Below are positions 1 through 8,861 of a stretch of 64,000 bases of DNA, piece after piece. The translations under genes were made by a program, and so were the position numbers. The notes beneath the pieces were generated by a model. That model was not told where the DNA came from, did no database searches, and was given only the letters and a program-made list of their open reading frames with translations. Position 1 is the first letter of the stretch; each line of letters starts with the position of its first letter. This DNA is from Pseudomonadaceae bacterium (GTDB taxonomy: Bacteria; Pseudomonadota; Gammaproteobacteria; Pseudomonadales; Azotimanducaceae), in the NCBI GenBank assembly GCA_024743175.1, contig JANSXA010000011.1, forward strand, positions 1 through 64,000, in the 5' to 3' direction.

Positions 1-630
1 ACTAACGAAACCCTTGTGTTCTTCGATTCGAACGGTCGTACCTATAATATGGCGCCGCACACATTACCCTCTGCGCGCGGTCAGGGAGAGCCGCTCACCG
101 GTCGCTTCAAGCCGCCACCGGGTGCGCGTTTCCTTGGTGTTGCGCTGGGTAAAGGCGATCTGCGGGTGTTGATGGCGTCCAATGCAGGCTTCGGATTTGT
201 TGGCCGTCTGGCTGACATGGTGACAAAAAACAAGGCAGGCAAAGCAGTGCTCACGGTACCTGCAGGCGGTGTTGCTCTAGCACCCAGCGTTTTTTCTCTG
301 GATGAAATTGAAGATGCTGCGCAAACCAACGTGGCTGCAGTCACCGACCAGGGCAGGTTACTCGTTTTTCCGCTGGCAGAGCTTCCTGAGCTTGCGCGCG
401 GTAAAGGTAACAAGCTCATCAATGTGCCCACCGCAGCGTTCAAAGCCGGTGAGGAAACCATGATCGCCGCAGTAGTGCTGTTGTCCGGACAGGAATTGCT
501 GGTGCATGCCGGTGCCCGGCATCTGCGCATGAAAGCGAAAGATCTTGAAAATTACGTTGGCGAGCGTGCGCGTCGTGGTCGCAAGCTGCCGCGAGGCTTT
601 CAGAAAGTAGATCGTCTCAGCGTGGAATGA
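1..630 (+). CDS. parC: DNA topoisomerase IV subunit A, C-terminal part (partial)
   Basis: The reading frame is open from base 1, so the gene starts left of the window and only about the last 210 residues are seen. ParC is the DNA-breaking subunit of topoisomerase IV, which unlinks daughter chromosomes. The visible part is the C-terminal beta-pinwheel that wraps DNA. Its repeated blade segments can be seen (for example FFDSNGRTY near the start and VTDQGRLLVFPLAELPE in the middle), and it ends in a basic stretch (GERARRGRKLPRG). The catalytic tyrosine lies outside the window. The next gene is convergent, with 10 bases between stops. Identity rests on the blade pattern and on the parC-serB neighbourhood known from Pseudomonas. 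GyrA is the alternative but is less likely in this context. Confidence 0.88.
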   Translation, partial: TNETLVFFDSNGRTYNMAPHTLPSARGQGEPLTGRFKPPPGARFLGVALGKGDLRVLMASNAGFGFVGRLADMVTKNKAGKAVLTVPAGGVALAPSVFSLDEIEDAAQTNVAAVTDQGRLLVFPLAELPELARGKGNKLINVPTAAFKAGEETMIAAVVLLSGQELLVHAGARHLRMKAKDLENYVGERARRGRKLPRGFQKVDRLSVE

Positions 631-639
631 CCGGCTGGG

Positions 640-696
640 ATCAGGCTGACGCCTGATTGAAACCGAGAATCAGATTGGCCTGATTATCAATCAGGC
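640..696. repeat. Two inverted repeats built from ATCAGGC/GCCTGAT
   Basis: ATCAGGC-TGAC-GCCTGAT (640-657) and GCCTGATT-ATC-AATCAGGC (678-696) are perfect 7- and 8-bp stems at the convergent ends of parC and the membrane-protein gene. Four copies of the same heptamer, in alternating orientation, lie within 57 bases. They overlap the last codons of the minus-strand gene. No T-run follows directly, so a termination role is only possible, not shown. Confidence 0.5.
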
Positions 697-1804
697 GCGC
701 CTGCTCTTCGGGCAATGCGCTGACCAGATAGGTGTGGTCAGAGGGTGACACATCATCGATCAGCGGGTGGCTGTACAGGCGAGACCAGACCTTCTCTTCA
801 TTGTTGAGCTTGCTGTAAACTGACTCACTGAGCAGCACAGTATCAGGACGCGCGAGCGCCGCTAACGTGACCAGCATGTCGATGTCGGCGTCTGCTTCTA
901 TGTCACTCAACTCAAGTTTTACCAGTTCCGCCGGCGATCCCTTGCAGGTCACTTCACCAAGGTAGCAGCGAAACTTGCCCGGGGTTTCGAATTCGGCCAG
1001 CAGGCGCTGCAGCAGGAATGATGCACAGATCGCCTGACCACCGGTCACACTCTTCTGATCAAACAGAATTAACGCACCACGTTCAGGAATTTCTACTGCA
1101 ATACCCGGATGTATGGCACAGGCTTCGTGCGCCATATTCAAAGCGTCAGAAATTGCGCTCTGGCGGCTGTCTTTGTCCAGAGTGAGCTGATTATAAAGGT
1201 TGAGCGTCAGCGCAAAACTGGACTGCTCTTCAGGTGGCGCTGCTTCAGGTACAGACACGATAGGCAACGATCGATTGCCTGCTGCGGACAGCTGCAGAAT
1301 GCCAAGACTCAGAAAAGGGCTCAGGCCGAGGACCAGTAAGCTCAGCAGCCAGGCGCCGATGCGAGTGGGCACCGCAAATGCACTACTGTTAAGCACCACG
1401 CTGACGTAGCCGGTGATGGTGTCGTCCAGGGTGGCGGGCGCGATGAAGTGCAGGTCGGTATCGGTGTTGCCGCTCAGAACAATAATCTCATTGCTGGCAC
1501 TGTAGAAAATCACCCCGGCCACTTCTGGATACTGACTGATCTGATTGGCAACTACGGCAAGTTCAATGCGTTCGGTGTGCAACAGCAACCCCGCACTGGA
1601 ATGGGCCAGGGTTTCAGATAGTGCTTCGCCGTAGCGGGAAACTTCCCGATCAGCACTCAGGGGCTGGGTCCAGATCAGCAGCAGGCTGATGCCACAGAAC
1701 GCGGTAGCCAGAATTGCAGCAGGTAAGGTTGACTGATTGGGGCGAAACTTACGTAGGCCCCGCAACGGTTTCTGCAGAAAAGAGGTGTTTCGCAACAGCG
1801 ACAA
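641..1804 (-). CDS. Membrane protein, AhpA/YtjB-like sensor architecture with a degenerate cyclase-like C-terminus
   Basis: This is a 387-residue protein. A basic N-terminus precedes a membrane segment (about 28-46). A periplasmic stretch of about 100 residues resembling a small sensor domain follows, then a second membrane segment (about 150-172) and a cytoplasmic C-terminal half of about 200 residues. The gene lies between parC and serB, where many gammaproteobacteria have an AhpA/YtjB (SMP) family gene, and the N-terminal half matches that layout. The C-terminal half has features reminiscent of a class III nucleotide cyclase fold (GALILFD near 247; ARPDTVLLSESVY near 318-330). The paired metal aspartates are not evident, so any such domain is probably non-catalytic. 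The cyclase resemblance is an inference. It is divergent from serB. Confidence 0.6.
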   Translation of the reverse strand: MSLLRNTSFLQKPLRGLRKFRPNQSTLPAAILATAFCGISLLLIWTQPLSADREVSRYGEALSETLAHSSAGLLLHTERIELAVVANQISQYPEVAGVIFYSASNEIIVLSGNTDTDLHFIAPATLDDTITGYVSVVLNSSAFAVPTRIGAWLLSLLVLGLSPFLSLGILQLSAAGNRSLPIVSVPEAAPPEEQSSFALTLNLYNQLTLDKDSRQSAISDALNMAHEACAIHPGIAVEIPERGALILFDQKSVTGGQAICASFLLQRLLAEFETPGKFRCYLGEVTCKGSPAELVKLELSDIEADADIDMLVTLAALARPDTVLLSESVYSKLNNEEKVWSRLYSHPLIDDVSPSDHTYLVSALPEEQARLIDNQANLILGFNQASA

Positions 1805-1930
1805 CGGCGGATTACCTGAATGGCTTTAGATATGGCCGACAAATCTAGCACACAAAAGACGTGCAGGGCGTCCTTTAAACCCTACATTTAGCGTTACAAT
1901 TAACATTCCTGGTTCATTGCGAAAATCGGT

Positions 1931-3199
1931 TTGTCCAAAACTCTGACCCCAAACAAACCCTCGGCTGGAGAAGCGGAAGAAATAGTCCTGATTAACGTTT
2001 CCGGCCAGGATAAACCTGGCCTGATGTCACTGCTGATGGAAACCCTGGCCCAGTTCAACGCACACATTCTTGATATCGGCCAGGCGGTCATTCACGAAGA
2101 TCTGGCGCTGGGCATACTGGTCAGCGTACCGGTGGATCATTCCGGTGCGCTGATAAAGGACATCATGTTCAACGCGAATACGGCAGGTGCCACAGTCCGT
2201 ATAACCAACGTTACCGAACCCAATTACCAGCTCTGGGTGGAAGCCTCAGGCCAGACTCGTTATATCCTGACGCTGCTGGCCACAGGCGACGGCAGTCATG
2301 CGTTGTACGCCGCCAGCTCACTGACACACAAGTTTGGACTCAACATCGATACCGTCCGCCGCCTCACTGACCGGGGCGATACCCGCAGCGAAGACCAGCC
2401 CACTCGACTGTGCATAGAGATGCGCTTACGAGGCAACGCTGCTGATATAAACAGACTGCGTTCAGAGCTGATGGCTTCAGCGGACAGTCTGAATTTCGAT
2501 TTCAGTCTGCAGCATGACACCGTATTCCGACGCAATCGACGCCTGGTGGCCTTCGATATGGATTCAACCCTGATTACAGAAGAGGTGATTGATGAACTGG
2601 CGCGTCTGCATGGCGTAGGCGAGCAGGTGGCTGCAATCACCGCCCAGGCGATGACGGGCAAAATAGACTTTAAGGAAAGCTTTCGTCGCCGTGCCGGGTT
2701 GTTGAAAGGTATGCCGGTAGACACACTCGAGCAGGTGGCCAATGCTGTGCAATTGAACACTGGCGCGCAGCGGCTGATACAGGCACTGCGTTATTTTGGT
2801 TATAAAACAGCGGTGATCTCTGGTGGTTTTCAGTATGTCGGCGATCATCTGCAACAGCGCCTGGGGATTGATTATGTGTATGCCAACGCGCTGGAAATAG
2901 AAAATGGGGTGATGACCGGCGCGGTCGCTGGAGAGATCATCGATGCACAGCGCAAGGCTGATCTGTTGCGCCAGACGGCTCAGGCAGAAGGTATTTCCCT
3001 GCAACAGACGATTGCGATAGGCGACGGCGCCAATGATCTGCCGATGTTATCTACCGCCGGTTTGGGTGTGGCCTTTCATGCCAAGACGGTGGTGCGGGAA
3101 AATGCAGAACATGCGATATCGAACTTCGGCCTGGACGCGGTGCTCTATCTTATTGGGTTCAGCGACCGTGATATAGATCAAGCCCTGGAACACAGCTAA
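1931..3199 (+). CDS. serB: Phosphoserine phosphatase
   Basis: SerB removes phosphate from L-phosphoserine in the last step of serine synthesis and belongs to the HAD superfamily. The 422-residue protein has an N-terminal ACT-like regulatory half (INVSGQDKPGL near 22). The C-terminal catalytic half has motif I AFDMDSTLI (about 207-215, nucleophile and acid aspartates present), the cap region with EEVIDELA, motif II in VISGGF (about 296) and the GDGANDLPML metal-binding motif (about 364). The chosen start is a TTG without a clear Shine-Dalgarno sequence, so the exact N-terminus is uncertain. A TACAAT at 1895-1900 could be a -10 box, but no good -35 is seen. It is convergent with fimX. Confidence 0.95.
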   Translation: MSKTLTPNKPSAGEAEEIVLINVSGQDKPGLMSLLMETLAQFNAHILDIGQAVIHEDLALGILVSVPVDHSGALIKDIMFNANTAGATVRITNVTEPNYQLWVEASGQTRYILTLLATGDGSHALYAASSLTHKFGLNIDTVRRLTDRGDTRSEDQPTRLCIEMRLRGNAADINRLRSELMASADSLNFDFSLQHDTVFRRNRRLVAFDMDSTLITEEVIDELARLHGVGEQVAAITAQAMTGKIDFKESFRRRAGLLKGMPVDTLEQVANAVQLNTGAQRLIQALRYFGYKTAVISGGFQYVGDHLQQRLGIDYVYANALEIENGVMTGAVAGEIIDAQRKADLLRQTAQAEGISLQQTIAIGDGANDLPMLSTAGLGVAFHAKTVVRENAEHAISNFGLDAVLYLIGFSDRDIDQALEHS

Positions 3200-3244
3200 C
3201 CAGGTGCCAACAGCTCCAATCAGCGGTTGGCTGGGTAAGCCGCA

Positions 3245-5335
3245 CTACTCTTCAGTGTTGAAGTCGTAGTCCATGTTGGTCGTGGGCTCCTGCAGGTAGT
3301 GACCCTGAATATAGTTGGCGCCAGCCTGCCACAGCGTAGACAGCACATTTGCGTTTTCCACCATCGGCACCACGGTCAGCTTGCCGGATCCCTGCAACTT
3401 TTTAATGTCTTCGATCAGCTTGTCACTGCGTTCCTTGTCATCGTCAATGCCTTCTATGCAGGAGCCATCGAGTTTAACCATGTCCACAGGCAGGTGACGT
3501 AAGGTTTCGAAAGGGTCTTCGATTAAACCAAAGCGAGACAAAGATGCCCGACAATGCATGTTGCGCAGACCTTCAACAAACTCCCGTGTCTGGCGCAGGT
3601 ACGTTGTTGCGTCTTTTTCGGTCACCTGGAAAATCACTGCATCACTGGGTAGACGCGCAGCTTTGATGGCAACCCCAAGCCATTGCAGAAACTCACTGTC
3701 GGTAACACTGTTGGCAGTCAGGTTAATGGTCAGGCGGGTCGCGTGCCCTTTGGCACGGTGAACGCTCAACATCTTAATCGATTGCAGGATTACCCAGCGG
3801 TCAATTTTGCCGGCCACATTATTATCGATTGCAGTCTGCAGAAAGCGTCCCGGCTGAATCTGGGCGCCGTTGCTGTCAGTCATGCGCAGGAACACTTCGT
3901 AGTGCTCATCTGAGTCGCCGCGCAAACTGATGATGGGTTGAAACAGGAGCATAAACGCTTTGTTTTCAATGGCATCGGTAATCTGTCGCAGGATAACCCG
4001 TGCGTCGTCATTTTCGCTGGTTGCGCTCATTTCAACCGGTGCTTTGATTTTTGTCACGTTGGCCTGGCTGCCGGAGAGCATTTCCAGGAGATCCTGGTAG
4101 ATGATATCCAGCGTTTTGCTGATGCCAGCCTGCTCGTCAACTTCGTCGCCCGCAATAGTGAGAGTGGGGCGTACAGTTTTGTCCTGCACCTCAAAGATCA
4201 TTTCGCTGATGGCTTTGCGGATACGCTCTCCGGTCTGGCCAGCAACGTCACGATTGGCTGCAGTAATGGCCAGAGCAAACTGGTTGTTGTTCAGGCGCGT
4301 AGCTGGGAAAACATCAGCCAGCTCGATCAGATGATGCCAGACTTTGCGGCAGATAACTTCTGCGCCAACAAGGCCATAAGCGGCTTGCAGCTCGGTGTAG
4401 TTGTCCAGGGCGCAGATCAACAGGTAGGGGTTGTCAGTATCGTTTGTGAACAGGGATTCGGCTGCTTTTACAAACCCAGGCAGTTCCAGAGCGTCACTAC
4501 GAGGTGTGTCTTGTGCCTCGCTGTCTGCGGGCTCAGTGGATTCGCCCGGTGGCGTTGTAGTGCTGGCGTTGTTATGTTCCTGCCGCACTGTAATCTGCAG
4601 GCATTGTTCGCCTTCGTATTGCGCATTAGCCAGGGTCATGTTGCCGTGCACCGGTTTGTCACCGTTGCTGACGAAGTTGAAATTTGTTTCATTCGCGCCG
4701 TTGCGAATGGCTTTGAGTTGAACTTTTAACTCGGCTGCGCTTTCCGCCGCGAGGATGTCAATTAAACTTTCGCCGCTCAGTTCGTCAACATCGTTGTATC
4801 CGAACAGTTCGAGATAGCCTTCGTTTGCATGAATATGCATACCTTCGTGGATGTAGGCGATGGCAGCTTTAGAGCCCTGCAGTAGAAGCTGACAGCGTTG
4901 CTCAGCCTCCTTCAGTGCACGTCGCACCTGTGCGAAGTGTTCCTGCTGGCAGACATGTTCGAGCTCGCGCTTAACCGCCAGCGCCAGATGTTCTGCGTCG
5001 CTTGCAGGAATAACATCGGTAATACCAATCTTCAGTGCCGCTGGTATGGTCCAGCTGCTTTGCTCCTGGGTCAGCAGAAGGATTGGTGTGCGGGGTGCCT
5101 GTTCGCGTATACGTGGCAGGATCTGTTCAAGCCCATCGATCTTGTCAGTCAGCAACACGATATCGCAATGACCGTCACTGACCTGTTGAGCAATGTGTGC
5201 CAGATCGTCGCTGATGGTCAACTTTGTTGCGATGCCAGCATCGCGCAGGGTTGAATCCAACGCATAGGCGCTGTTCTCTGATTTTTCCGCAATCAGCAGG
5301 CGTGTGGTTACATGCTGGGAAAGCTGTGCCGACAT
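3245..5335 (-). CDS. fimX: FimX-like c-di-GMP effector (receiver-PAS-degenerate GGDEF-degenerate EAL)
   Basis: FimX binds c-di-GMP through an inactive EAL domain and promotes type IV pilus assembly and twitching at the cell pole. The 696-residue length is close to the roughly 690 of P. aeruginosa FimX. Domains in order are a receiver-like region (about 8-125), a PAS domain (about 140-250), a GGDEF domain with the signature replaced (NNNQF near 352) and an EAL domain whose signature reads EVF (about 478). P. aeruginosa FimX has EVL at the same place. Both catalytic motifs are therefore degenerate, consistent with a receptor rather than an enzyme. An AAAGGAT Shine-Dalgarno sequence lies just before the ATG. 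It is the last gene of the minus-strand set epmB, PilZ-like, fimX. No pil genes are in the window. Confidence 0.82.
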   Translation of the reverse strand: MSAQLSQHVTTRLLIAEKSENSAYALDSTLRDAGIATKLTISDDLAHIAQQVSDGHCDIVLLTDKIDGLEQILPRIREQAPRTPILLLTQEQSSWTIPAALKIGITDVIPASDAEHLALAVKRELEHVCQQEHFAQVRRALKEAEQRCQLLLQGSKAAIAYIHEGMHIHANEGYLELFGYNDVDELSGESLIDILAAESAAELKVQLKAIRNGANETNFNFVSNGDKPVHGNMTLANAQYEGEQCLQITVRQEHNNASTTTPPGESTEPADSEAQDTPRSDALELPGFVKAAESLFTNDTDNPYLLICALDNYTELQAAYGLVGAEVICRKVWHHLIELADVFPATRLNNNQFALAITAANRDVAGQTGERIRKAISEMIFEVQDKTVRPTLTIAGDEVDEQAGISKTLDIIYQDLLEMLSGSQANVTKIKAPVEMSATSENDDARVILRQITDAIENKAFMLLFQPIISLRGDSDEHYEVFLRMTDSNGAQIQPGRFLQTAIDNNVAGKIDRWVILQSIKMLSVHRAKGHATRLTINLTANSVTDSEFLQWLGVAIKAARLPSDAVIFQVTEKDATTYLRQTREFVEGLRNMHCRASLSRFGLIEDPFETLRHLPVDMVKLDGSCIEGIDDDKERSDKLIEDIKKLQGSGKLTVVPMVENANVLSTLWQAGANYIQGHYLQEPTTNMDYDFNTEE

Positions 5336-5396
5336 ATCCTTTTTCGGCCAAGGTGCCTACTGCAAAGCCCTTGTTTTTATGGGGGCGAGGTTGAGG

Positions 5397-7151
5397 CTAC
5401 GGACCTTGGCTAGTGTCCTCTCTAGTCATAGCTGACAGTCCGTCAATGTTGCTGTCGTTTCGGTTATTTTCCAAGTAACCATCCAACATACGAAACGTGA
5501 ACTGGTTAACACTCTCGGTCTTTAGGCGGGTTAACAGCAGCTGGGCGGTGGTCTGGATACCCTGGCGTTGCAGATTTACTTTCTGTCTTTCCATAAAGGG
5601 AACAGTTGGAGTGATCAGGGTCGACTCCTGACCAATGGCTTCGATCTGCGGTAACAGCAGTCCGCGGGTGTAGCCGGTTGGACCACCGCGTTTCTGTATG
5701 GCCCGGATAGCTACCGGAATAGCTCGCGGTGACAGCAGCTCAACACCCATACAGATACGCTGCTGCTCCTGGCGGATCCAACGAATTAACGCCACGCACC
5801 AGCGTGCCGCTTTTTCTTCGCGCAGTGCAATCAGTTCGCCGACACGGGCGTTAGGCGGCAGGTCCTCCAGCCATTCCAGCCGATAGCCGCCAGGGCTGGT
5901 ATCCACCGCGCAGGTTTCGAAATGGCTGTAGTCCCGGCGACTGGCCTCTGCAGCGGGTTTCTCCAATAGAATTCGTTCCGGCGCCTCTATGTTCGGGTTG
6001 ACCGGGATGCGCACTTTCAGGTCGTGAGCCTGCGACCAGGGATCCTTTGTATCCGTGGTTTTTGGCTCATAGGCAACATCCAGAAACGGATTTACTTCGC
6101 GACGAAGCAGCTCGTCGGTATTTGAGATCTGGTCGCTGAAGTGGCAGCCGCCGGAAAGGAAATAGTGTGTTGCGCGTAAACCTACCGCCACACGCACAGG
6201 AGTTTGTGTGGCAAAACGACCAAATCCTCTGGGTTGCAGCACACTCCAGGCATCGACCAGATGCCGCAACAGACTTCGGCTCAGGGTTGGCGGCACGCTG
6301 ATCTGACCGTCAACGTTATTCAGATAAGCTTCGAGTTCGTAAGCCAGTACTTCGGTATTCAGCCCGCGCGGGTCTTCGAACTGATCTGCCAGATTGGCAT
6401 ATTGGGGTGGCAGGTTTGACATCAGGTCGATGACCAGCAGCGCATCCGTTGTATCACGGTGCAACCCAACAGGTTTGGTCCAGGATTCCAGAGCGTTAAA
6501 CACCGCGCTTAACTCACTGGCCTGGAGTTGATTGTGTTTACATGTGGACAGCAGCAGAGCACGCAGATAAGCATCCGCAATGCTCAGATCCTGGTCGGTA
6601 TTATTTTCCTCATCCTGCAGCTTGAACTCGCTGATCTCGAGTCCTTCAGCAATACGGAAAAGTTCGTTCAGTTCCCACCAGAAATTGGAAGGCGGTGATA
6701 CGTACAACTGCTGAGCGCGCAACAGTATGCGCGAAAGGTCAGAGATCAGACGATGTATGGCCTGCCCCATAACCGAAGTGTCTGACGGATCCTGTTTGGC
6801 TGTTTCCATCAGAACGTCTTTGTAACCCGTGCACAGATTCAACATCAGACGCTGTGAATCCGACTCGCGGATATTCTTGGCACTGCTCTGCAAACCACGA
6901 TCCAGACGTGCGCAGATGTAATGGATCAACGGTCGGATGGCTTCCAGACAATTCAGTTTGTCTTCGCTGGGATGATTGAGTAGCGCCAGTTCCGCGGTCG
7001 CCAGTTTAAGTTGAGCAGCCGTCTGGGCAATGTTCGCCAGCGGCAGATTCGCCGCCCAGGCGCTGATGCCGGACGCAGTGGTGTCGGCGAAGCTCAACTC
7101 GCTGAGCGTGGTGTCTATCGCGTCAAGGCGTATGTCGAGAGGTGCTGTCAT
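5397..7151 (-). CDS. Large PilZ-like domain protein, possible c-di-GMP receptor
   Basis: This 584-residue protein has a long alpha-helical N-terminal part (about 1-390) that I do not recognise and a C-terminal part with a PilZ-like signature. A pair of arginines (SRRDYSHFE near 408) is followed by DTSPGG (about 422-427), which fits the [D/N]xSxxG half of the PilZ c-di-GMP-binding motif. The strand pattern and a VGELIAL segment after it also suit the fold. It is followed 61 bases later by fimX, another c-di-GMP protein, in the position of P. aeruginosa PA4958. No signal peptide or membrane segment is seen. No Shine-Dalgarno sequence precedes the ATG, but a TATAAT ends 7 bases before it. The specific function is unknown. 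Confidence 0.62.
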   Translation of the reverse strand: MTAPLDIRLDAIDTTLSELSFADTTASGISAWAANLPLANIAQTAAQLKLATAELALLNHPSEDKLNCLEAIRPLIHYICARLDRGLQSSAKNIRESDSQRLMLNLCTGYKDVLMETAKQDPSDTSVMGQAIHRLISDLSRILLRAQQLYVSPPSNFWWELNELFRIAEGLEISEFKLQDEENNTDQDLSIADAYLRALLLSTCKHNQLQASELSAVFNALESWTKPVGLHRDTTDALLVIDLMSNLPPQYANLADQFEDPRGLNTEVLAYELEAYLNNVDGQISVPPTLSRSLLRHLVDAWSVLQPRGFGRFATQTPVRVAVGLRATHYFLSGGCHFSDQISNTDELLRREVNPFLDVAYEPKTTDTKDPWSQAHDLKVRIPVNPNIEAPERILLEKPAAEASRRDYSHFETCAVDTSPGGYRLEWLEDLPPNARVGELIALREEKAARWCVALIRWIRQEQQRICMGVELLSPRAIPVAIRAIQKRGGPTGYTRGLLLPQIEAIGQESTLITPTVPFMERQKVNLQRQGIQTTAQLLLTRLKTESVNQFTFRMLDGYLENNRNDSNIDGLSAMTREDTSQGP

Positions 7152-7158
7152 GGGCTTA

Positions 7159-7164
7159 ATTATA
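7159..7164 (-). promoter_or_regulatory. Candidate -10 box for leaderless transcription of the PilZ-like gene
   Basis: On the minus strand a perfect TATAAT ends 7 bases before the ATG at 7151, which would put transcription start at or next to the start codon. No Shine-Dalgarno sequence is present. No convincing -35 hexamer is seen (GTTTTT or CGTTTT at the right distance). Reading from the upstream epmB transcript is the alternative. Confidence 0.35.
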
Positions 7165-7232
7165 GGCGATCCACCGTCTTAAAAACGGCTGATTACACGC
7201 TGAAAATGTTAAAAACTGTGTGTCTTTGTGAA

Positions 7233-8237
7233 TCAGATGCTGACTATTGTTTTCGAGCGTTCACCCGCCTGCTCGCGCACCAGCTTGGCAACCAGGTAGC
7301 CGGGCAGATTTGCCTGCATGCTGCGATGCAGAGTCAGCGCCTCCTGTTTGTTAACAAAGAAGTGAGCGGTGCCAGCCACCCGGTCCGGCAGGTGCAGGTA
7401 GTAGGGCAGCACACGCTGGCTGAATAAAGCCTTTGCCAGGGCAATCTGTGCAGGCAAGTTGTCGTTTACCTCTTTGAGCAGCACAGCCTGGTTGAGTAAA
7501 TGAATGCCTGCGTTGTGCAGAGCAGCAAGGGACCGGGCGGTCGCCGCATCAAGTTCCTGCGCATGATTGCTGTGGATCACCACCACCACGTCCAGTCTCG
7601 ACGCGGCTAACAGTTCAACCAACGCCTGGGTGATGCGTGTAGGCAACACAACCGGAATGCGGGTGTGAATTCGCAGACGCTGCAGGTGGGTGATTTTCTC
7701 CAGGGAAACCACCAGACGCTCCAGGGCACGATCATCGAGCAGCAGTGGATCACCACCTGACAGGATGATTTCCTCAATACTGTCATCACCCTGTATTGCC
7801 ACCAGCGCTTTTTCGTGGCGACTCTGCTGGTGCTCGGCATACGGAAAGTGGCGTCTGAAACAGTAACGGCAGTTGATGGCGCAGGCACCCGTGGTGATCA
7901 GTAGCGCCCTGCCGTGGTACTTATGCAGCAGACCGGGTGCTGGATGTATCAGATTGTCAGTGCTGTTTTCCTCCAGCGGATCCCGTACGAACCCCGGCGT
8001 GTCGATCTGCTCGTGGGTCGTGGCCAGTACCTGGCGCAGAAGCGGGTCGTTTGCATCGCCAGGTACCATTCGGTCCGCAAACCCCCTGGGTACGCGCACA
8101 GCAAAAGGCTCGCTGTCACTGGCAAAATCACTTTGTACTTTGACATACTGCAGCAGCTGCGCACTGGTCCTGATGGCCTGTTGCAGTTCACTGCGCCAAA
8201 TGTCGGGCTCCCAAGGTGTTTCAATCGGGGTTATCAT
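7233..8237 (-). CDS. epmB: EF-P (R)-beta-lysine synthesis enzyme, lysine 2,3-aminomutase family
   Basis: EpmB is a radical SAM, PLP-dependent enzyme that converts L-alpha-lysine to (R)-beta-lysine, the group EpmA attaches to elongation factor P. The 334-residue protein has the radical SAM cluster motif in CAINCRYC (CxxxCxxC, about 118-125) followed by FRRHFPY, and GGDPLLLDD further on. The length is close to the E. coli protein (342). It is divergent from efp, with only 32 bases between start codons, so the three genes for EF-P and its lysylation are together. On its own strand it is followed after 81 bases by the PilZ-like gene and fimX, an association with no obvious functional reason. Confidence 0.93.
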   Translation of the reverse strand: MITPIETPWEPDIWRSELQQAIRTSAQLLQYVKVQSDFASDSEPFAVRVPRGFADRMVPGDANDPLLRQVLATTHEQIDTPGFVRDPLEENSTDNLIHPAPGLLHKYHGRALLITTGACAINCRYCFRRHFPYAEHQQSRHEKALVAIQGDDSIEEIILSGGDPLLLDDRALERLVVSLEKITHLQRLRIHTRIPVVLPTRITQALVELLAASRLDVVVVIHSNHAQELDAATARSLAALHNAGIHLLNQAVLLKEVNDNLPAQIALAKALFSQRVLPYYLHLPDRVAGTAHFFVNKQEALTLHRSMQANLPGYLVAKLVREQAGERSKTIVSI

Positions 8238-8269
8238 GCGCGCCGCTCAATTATTAGATTGCGAGAATT

Positions 8270-8842
8270 ATGGCTACCTATTCTACCAACGAATTCAAAT
8301 CCGGCATGAAAGTCCTGCTTGATGGGGATCCGTGCACCATATTAGAGAACGAATTTGTGAAACCCGGTAAAGGCCAGGCGTTCAACCGGGTCAAATTTCG
8401 CAACCTGAAGTCCGGTCGGGTGTGGGAACGCACCATGAAATCGGGTGAAAGCATTGAAGCGGCTGATGTCATGGACCTGGATATGGAGTACCTCTACACC
8501 GATGGTGAATTCTGGCACTTCATGCGGACCGATGGCAGTTTTGAGCAGATTGCGGCTACCGAAGCTGCCGTTGGGGAAGCTCACCAGTGGCTCAAAGAGC
8601 AGGACGTCTGCCAGGTTACCCTCTGGAACGAAGACCCGATTGCGGTTGCGCCGCCAACCTTTGTGGAACTGGAAGTCACTGACACCGATCCAGGTTTGAA
8701 AGGTGATACCGCCAGTGGGGGTACCAAGCCTGCTACGCTGTCTACCGGAGCAACCATCAAAGGCGTGCCTTTGTTTGTGAACATTGGTGACGTGCTGAAA
8801 ATTGACACCCGCACCGGGGAATATGTCAGCCGCGCGCGTTAG
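8270..8842 (+). CDS. efp: Elongation factor P
   Basis: EF-P binds the ribosome between the P and E sites and relieves stalling at consecutive prolines. The 190-residue length is typical. The modified lysine is K34 in PGKGQ, the same position as the beta-lysylated residue of E. coli, and the loop keeps the bacterial lysine type rather than the arginine used in rhamnosylated EF-P. The KOW-like N-domain and two OB domains are complete, with the C-terminal signature [14 protein letters not shown]. epmA follows 19 bases later, and epmB is divergent upstream. This matches an EpmA/EpmB-modified EF-P. Confidence 0.97.
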   Translation: MATYSTNEFKSGMKVLLDGDPCTILENEFVKPGKGQAFNRVKFRNLKSGRVWERTMKSGESIEAADVMDLDMEYLYTDGEFWHFMRTDGSFEQIAATEAAVGEAHQWLKEQDVCQVTLWNEDPIAVAPPTFVELEVTDTDPGLKGDTASGGTKPATLSTGATIKGVPLFVNIGDVLKIDTRTGEYVSRAR

Positions 8843-8861
8843 TCGCGTTTAGCCAGCTTCG

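Noticed and set aside
2296-2760. 154-codon minus-strand frame inside serB
   Set aside because: It is antisense to the HAD catalytic region of serB, with no motif or ribosome-binding site.
3938-4729. 263-codon open frame on the plus strand inside fimX
   Set aside because: It is antisense to a well-supported gene, with no domain, start signal or family resemblance; long shadow frames are expected at this base composition.
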